This document shows, one piece after another, positions 7,567 through 10,023 of a stretch of DNA of 10,023 bases. The notes under the pieces are model-generated. The model was not told the origin of the DNA. It saw only the letters and a list, made by a program, of their open reading frames with translations, and ran no database searches. The position numbers and the translations under genes were made by a program. The DNA lies in NCBI GenBank assembly GCA_013139395.1, contig WTAX01000310.1, positions 1-10,023 on the forward strand. The letters are read 5' to 3'. Position 1 is the stretch's first letter. Every line of letters starts with the position of its first letter. This stretch comes from Gammaproteobacteria bacterium. GTDB taxonomy: Bacteria > Pseudomonadota > Gammaproteobacteria > GRL18.

Positions 7567-8192
7567 TATAGTGTTCCCGGATGAAAGCTCATGACGATTT
7601 CGTTTAATTCTTCAGCATCTCGTGTTGCCTGATTGGCAGCATCAGATGCAAACTGACCTTTCCAGGAAATGGTGATATGAAAAACAGAATTATCGGGGCA
7701 GCCGCTGCCAGCAGTGTAATTATCACATTTAACTTCAAGATTACCAGCAGGTAATAATTTATTAACTCCATAAACTATTTCATTCAGATCTTCCGAAGCA
7801 ATCTTGTCCGGACCACAATCACTATCTAATCTATTCTGATCTGTCTCATCGGGTGTCATAGAACACTTATTAACATGTTTATCGCCATATTTGTTATTTC
7901 CATTTGTTTGTCCGTTGTTTCCATTAGAGTTTTGTGCATTGTTTCCATTATTAGAGCTTTGTGCGGACTTGTTTGATGTATAGTTACCATATACTCCATA
8001 AGCACCTTGATTACCACGGATTCTGTCCGCTAATGAAGCCGCTAAATCAGTTGCATTTGAGCGAAAACCTGCCTGTGTTGCAGATTTTAATGCAAATGTT
8101 TGTAAGCCGGCTATACCTAACAAGCCAATGGCGATAATTATAACGGCAATGAGCACCTCAATAAGACCAGCTCCTTTTTGCGTATGAATCAT
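7566..8192 (-). CDS. pilV: Type IV pilus minor pilin PilV
   Basis: A 208-residue PilV (GspI-like). The leader MIHTQKG is followed by AGLIEVLIAVIIIAIGLLGI, so the mature protein would begin with Ala rather than the usual Phe or Met, while Glu5 is kept. The next part (GLQTFALKSATQAGFRSNATDLAASLADRIRGN) is diagnostic of PilV. Residues 73-100 are an Asn/Gly/Ser/Gln-rich linker, coded by imperfect DNA repeats. The head has Cys110, 126, 156 and 165 and ends with the family's ITISWKGQ strand. I chose ATG 8192, because GGAGG lies 6 nt upstream and it makes a classic ATGA overlap with the fimT stop; the frame-extending TTG at 8198 lies too close to that site. PilV belongs to the tip-priming set with PilW and PilX. 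Confidence 0.94.
   Translation of the reverse strand: MIHTQKGAGLIEVLIAVIIIAIGLLGIAGLQTFALKSATQAGFRSNATDLAASLADRIRGNQGAYGVYGNYTSNKSAQSSNNGNNAQNSNGNNGQTNGNNKYGDKHVNKCSMTPDETDQNRLDSDCGPDKIASEDLNEIVYGVNKLLPAGNLEVKCDNYTAGSGCPDNSVFHITISWKGQFASDAANQATRDAEELNEIVMSFHPGTL
7891..7965 (-). repeat. Imperfect tandem repeat coding the PilV Asn/Gly linker
   Basis: Three imperfect units of 24-27 bp, at 7891-7914, 7915-7938 and 7939-7965. The last two are closest: both begin TTGTTTCCATTA on the plus strand and end TTTGTGC, differing mainly by a 3-bp insertion. All length differences are multiples of three, so the frame is kept. They code for the low-complexity Asn/Gly/Gln run of PilV. Confidence 0.65.
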
Positions 8193-8713
8193 GAGCAACC
8201 TCCATTGTCACGTGATAATTTATCGACTCTTGGACGACCTGTTAGAGAAAAACGGATACAGCGAGTGAGATCTTTATTGGAAATTTGTAGAAAATCGGTG
8301 GTTGGGCTGGTAAGCGTATTTTTGATACGGCCGCTGGGGCTGTAAACAATGGCAGTGTTGACGCCGCCATTACCTGCAATTGAAATGTTTGCAATATCTA
8401 ATGTATATGAATTGAGGACTTCTTCACCATTGTTTTTTACATTATTTTTATTGCTGTCGATAAATATTTCCCAGCCAGATGCCCAATTGTCAGATGTAAT
8501 AATTGCTACGTTTTGTTCGCGCTTGATGGCTTCACTTCTGGCAAATAATAATGAAGCAATCAGGTCATTTGCTGTTGCAGTCACTGTATTTCTGCGTATT
8601 GTTTCTTGAAAGCTGGGGATTGCTATTGATACCAGAATACTTAAAATAACGATTGTTATCATAAGCTCTATAAGTGTAAATCCCTTACTATACCGCACTG
8701 ATATTCCTTTCAT
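8189..8713 (-). CDS. fimT: Pseudopilin/minor pilin FimT (GspH-like)
   Basis: A 174-residue FimT, the first gene of the operon. The leader MKGISVRYSKG is followed by FTLIELMITIVILSILVSIA, with Glu5 kept. The GspH/FimT pattern continues with ANDLIASLLFARSEAIKREQ (residues 48-66). The head has GWEIFID and a C-terminal strand RCIRFSLTGRPR. Cys152 and Cys173 probably form the family's C-terminal disulfide. The GRPR at 159-162 matches the GRxR motif that work on Legionella FimT linked to DNA binding in natural transformation. The ATG at 8713 is preferred: GGGG lies 5 nt upstream and the leader has a normal length. A GTG at 8734 would add seven residues (MTICGVS) to the leader and is less likely. 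The gene overlaps pilV by ATGA. It could serve pilus priming, DNA uptake or both. Confidence 0.93.
   Translation of the reverse strand: MKGISVRYSKGFTLIELMITIVILSILVSIAIPSFQETIRRNTVTATANDLIASLLFARSEAIKREQNVAIITSDNWASGWEIFIDSNKNNVKNNGEEVLNSYTLDIANISIAGNGGVNTAIVYSPSGRIKNTLTSPTTDFLQISNKDLTRCIRFSLTGRPRVDKLSRDNGGCS
8199..8203 (-). promoter_or_regulatory. Shine-Dalgarno site of pilV
   Basis: GGAGG on the minus strand, 6 nt before the ATG at 8192 and within the last codons of fimT (Gly-Gly of the C-terminus). It sets the pilV start at the ATGA overlap. Confidence 0.8.
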
Positions 8714-8965
8714 ACTTACCCCGCAGATTGTCACTCAACCTGATGCACTATTTGCCTCTGGTTTCAGTTCTTGCGATAATACTACATTATTCTTTAAAAA
8801 AATCAGGTAATTCATCACAAAAATAAAAAAAGAGGAGTGTAAATTAAATTTAGCTTGATTGGGTTTAATATTGCAGGAGTTTTGGGTAAATATTAGATTT
8901 CCCCCACTTATAATTAAGTGGAGAAAATGACTATAATATTTTTTAGTGTGGTCAATTGAAACTTG
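8714..8965 (-). promoter_or_regulatory. Leader region of the minor-pilin operon
   Basis: A 252-bp gap between the ydbL-like stop and fimT, where the operon promoter should be. The best -10-like hexamer I see is TATTAT on the minus strand (8776-8781), without a convincing -35 box at 16-18 bp, so it might depend on an activator. I see no good sigma-54 (GG-N10-GC) site in the right orientation. A/T-rich tracts (8801-8830) could bend the DNA. The hairpin at 8897-8928 lies at the upstream end. Confidence 0.3.
8897..8928 (-). terminator. Hairpin after the ydbL-like gene, possible weak terminator
   Basis: In minus-strand RNA, 8915-8928 pairs with 8897-8910 over 14 bp around a four-base AUUA loop, including two G-U pairs (8924/8901 and 8922/8903). 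In plus-strand RNA those two positions are A-C mismatches, leaving a 7-bp core (CCACTTA/TAAGTGG). It begins 38 nt past the ydbL-like stop. The following bases (CUAAUAUUUACCC) are not a real U-tract, so termination may be leaky. It could also be an mRNA-stabilising 3' structure or an operator in DNA. Confidence 0.4.
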
Positions 8966-9613
8966 TTATTTGCGGGTCCACTTGCCATTATTTGTTTGGT
9001 ACATCCAACCTGAAGAAATTTTATTAATCCATGTTTTGCTAAAGGTTTTTTGGATATCAGCCTTCCATTCAGGATGACCATTAGCATTGGCTATTTCGGA
9101 ATAAAGAGCCCGTCTATCATTATTTTCTGCTTTGATGAGTTTATTCACTGAGGATTTTTGTTTGACCGACAGACCACTATTACTCACACTGGCAATTAGG
9201 CCATTGTTTGTAAAGCCCACTGCGCCTGACTGGTAGTATTTTAACAATTTAGATTGACGTTTTTCCATACTCTTACGAATAGAGCGGATCTTTGGTGAGT
9301 CAATTGAGATATTGGCCTGTCCAGCCTGTGCCGCAGGAATTACAAAATTGATAAATGCAATAAGAGTCTTTTCAGGAAAAGAAGTCGTGTTATTCAGGTG
9401 ACTTTGATTTGTTTCGGTTTTTTTCTCTTCTATAGGAGCAGGCTCTTGAGAATGTAAAACATCATCCACAATTTCTTCGGCTATTTTCTCTGCTGCCGCC
9501 GCTGGAAAATAAATATTGATGGTCACACAGGAGATTAGCGTCAGACTGATCAGCATTGCTGACAGCAATTGATGAAAGTAGTATTTATTGAGAGAAAGTC
9601 TGTTTGTTGTCAT
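8966..9613 (-). CDS. ydbL: YdbL-like DUF1318 lipoprotein, long form
   Basis: A 215-residue lipoprotein. The signal sequence ends in a lipobox LISC with Cys29, so the product should be lipid-anchored. After Cys comes VTINIYFPAAAAEKIAEEIV, then a charged linker (54-80), then a second hydrophobic stretch, TLIAFINFVIPAAQA (83-97), that looks like another signal peptide. Residues about 100-215 match DUF1318/YdbL, ending in NNGKWTRK as E. coli YdbL ends in NGKWVRK-like sequence. In E. coli, YdbL is a periplasmic helper of the small lipoprotein YnbE, which with YdbH moves phospholipid between membranes. Here it lies 101 nt after a ydbH-like gene with no room for a separate ynbE. I chose ATG 9613, which has GGTGA 5 nt upstream; ATG 9625, four codons earlier, is possible. 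Family confident; a fused role is inferred. Confidence 0.85.
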   Translation of the reverse strand: MTTNRLSLNKYYFHQLLSAMLISLTLISCVTINIYFPAAAAEKIAEEIVDDVLHSQEPAPIEEKKTETNQSHLNNTTSFPEKTLIAFINFVIPAAQAGQANISIDSPKIRSIRKSMEKRQSKLLKYYQSGAVGFTNNGLIASVSNSGLSVKQKSSVNKLIKAENNDRRALYSEIANANGHPEWKADIQKTFSKTWINKISSGWMYQTNNGKWTRK

Positions 9614-9714
9614 TGTTTTCACCATTACTTTAAATTTTATTGAATTTTACATAGCGATTGTAGAATAGAGTTTGCCTGATTTTGCCACAGCAAGCCTGAA
9701 TCAATACTGAATAG

Positions 9715-10023
9715 TTACTCAATTATCGCCTCATTTGCATGTTGAATGGCTTTTAAACGGCTGGTAAGTACCTGCCAGTTAACGAGTTTTTGAAAGCCCA
9801 TCACATCAATTCGTGGGATTCCTCCCCCTTTAACAATATAGTAGCTATCGCCTTTTGCTTCAACACCCGACATATGGCAGGTATTATTTTTAAGTTTACA
9901 ACTTAAACCAATTTTGTCATAGCGAAAGGTTTCAAAAAAGCTCAGGAAGCTGCGGGACAATAATCCAGAAGCGCCGCCAAGACTCGATAAATTATCTATG
10001 GCACGCTGACTGATTCTATGACT
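9715..10023 (-). CDS. ydbH: C-terminal end of a YdbH-like intermembrane transport protein
   Basis: The last 102 codons of a gene whose 5' part lies beyond the right edge; the frame is open to position 10023. Visible residues include QRAIDNLSSLGGASG at the edge, then SRSFLSFFETFRYDKIGLSC, a CHMSG turn and GGGIPRIDVMGFQKLVNW near the end. This conserved tail is characteristic of YdbH-family proteins (AsmA-like, long beta-groove). E. coli YdbH spans the periplasm from the inner membrane and bridges to YnbE in the outer membrane to carry phospholipid. The TTG at 9960 is not a start, because the conserved motif lies upstream of it. The downstream ydbL-like gene on the same strand supports the call and probably shares its transcript. 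Confidence 0.82.
   Translation of the reverse strand, partial: SHRISQRAIDNLSSLGGASGLLSRSFLSFFETFRYDKIGLSCKLKNNTCHMSGVEAKGDSYYIVKGGGIPRIDVMGFQKLVNWQVLTSRLKAIQHANEAIIE

Noticed and set aside
8741..8755. Sigma-54-like string TGATGCACTATTTGC
   Set aside because: It is on the plus strand, facing away from the pilus operon, and the spacing between the GC-type elements is too short for a -24/-12 promoter.
9715..9960. Separate small gene of 81 codons starting at TTG 9960
   Set aside because: The frame stays open to the window edge and conserved YdbH residues lie upstream of the TTG, so it is the end of a larger gene.

Overview
The window looks like part of the chromosome of an AT-rich gammaproteobacterium. 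The evidence is a complete type IV pilus minor-pilin operon (fimT-pilV-pilW-pilX-pilY1-pilE order) next to a YdbH/YdbL-type envelope locus, a combination typical of that class. I cannot assign a genus. No mobile elements, CRISPR arrays, tRNAs or rRNAs are visible, and no stretch longer than about 250 bases lacks a gene.

Layout. (1) Positions 1-2501, + strand: the 3' part of a large, very AT-rich gene for an envelope-type protein that I do not recognise. Its frame is open at the left edge, and its C-terminal half seems to hold two related domains. (2) 2502-2722: a convergent intergenic stretch dominated by a long inverted repeat. On the minus strand this forms an uninterrupted 25-bp stem (two G-U pairs) followed by a U-rich run, so it probably ends the pilus operon transcript. 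(3) 2723-8713, minus strand: six tightly packed genes, transcribed fimT, pilV, pilW, pilX, pilY1, pilE. Junctions are ATGA or TAATG overlaps or short gaps, so they almost certainly form one translationally coupled operon. (4) 8714-8965: the 252-bp leader of that operon, with a weak candidate promoter and a second hairpin that pairs fully only in minus-strand RNA. (5) 8966-9613: a long YdbL-like (DUF1318) lipoprotein gene. (6) 9715-10023: the 3' end of a ydbH-like gene running off the right edge.

How the genes work together. In well-studied systems FimT, PilV, PilW, PilX and PilE are minor pilins processed by PilD. With the large adhesin/mechanosensor PilY1 they make a tip complex that primes pilus assembly and stays at the pilus end, supporting surface attachment, twitching and DNA uptake. 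The major pilin, motor ATPases and secretin are not in this window. YdbH and YnbE/YdbL-type proteins act in inner-to-outer membrane lipid transport, a separate envelope function.

The most useful oddities are: PilW has Ser at the position of the nearly invariant Glu5; PilX carries a tandem Cys-rich 11-residue repeat; PilV has an Asn/Gly linker coded by imperfect DNA repeats; FimT keeps a GRxR motif linked to DNA binding; PilE has lost its usual C-terminal cysteine pair; and the YdbL-like lipoprotein may be a YnbE-YdbL fusion. I found no clearly new multi-gene system. The unrecognised 828+ residue protein is the main dark-matter item.
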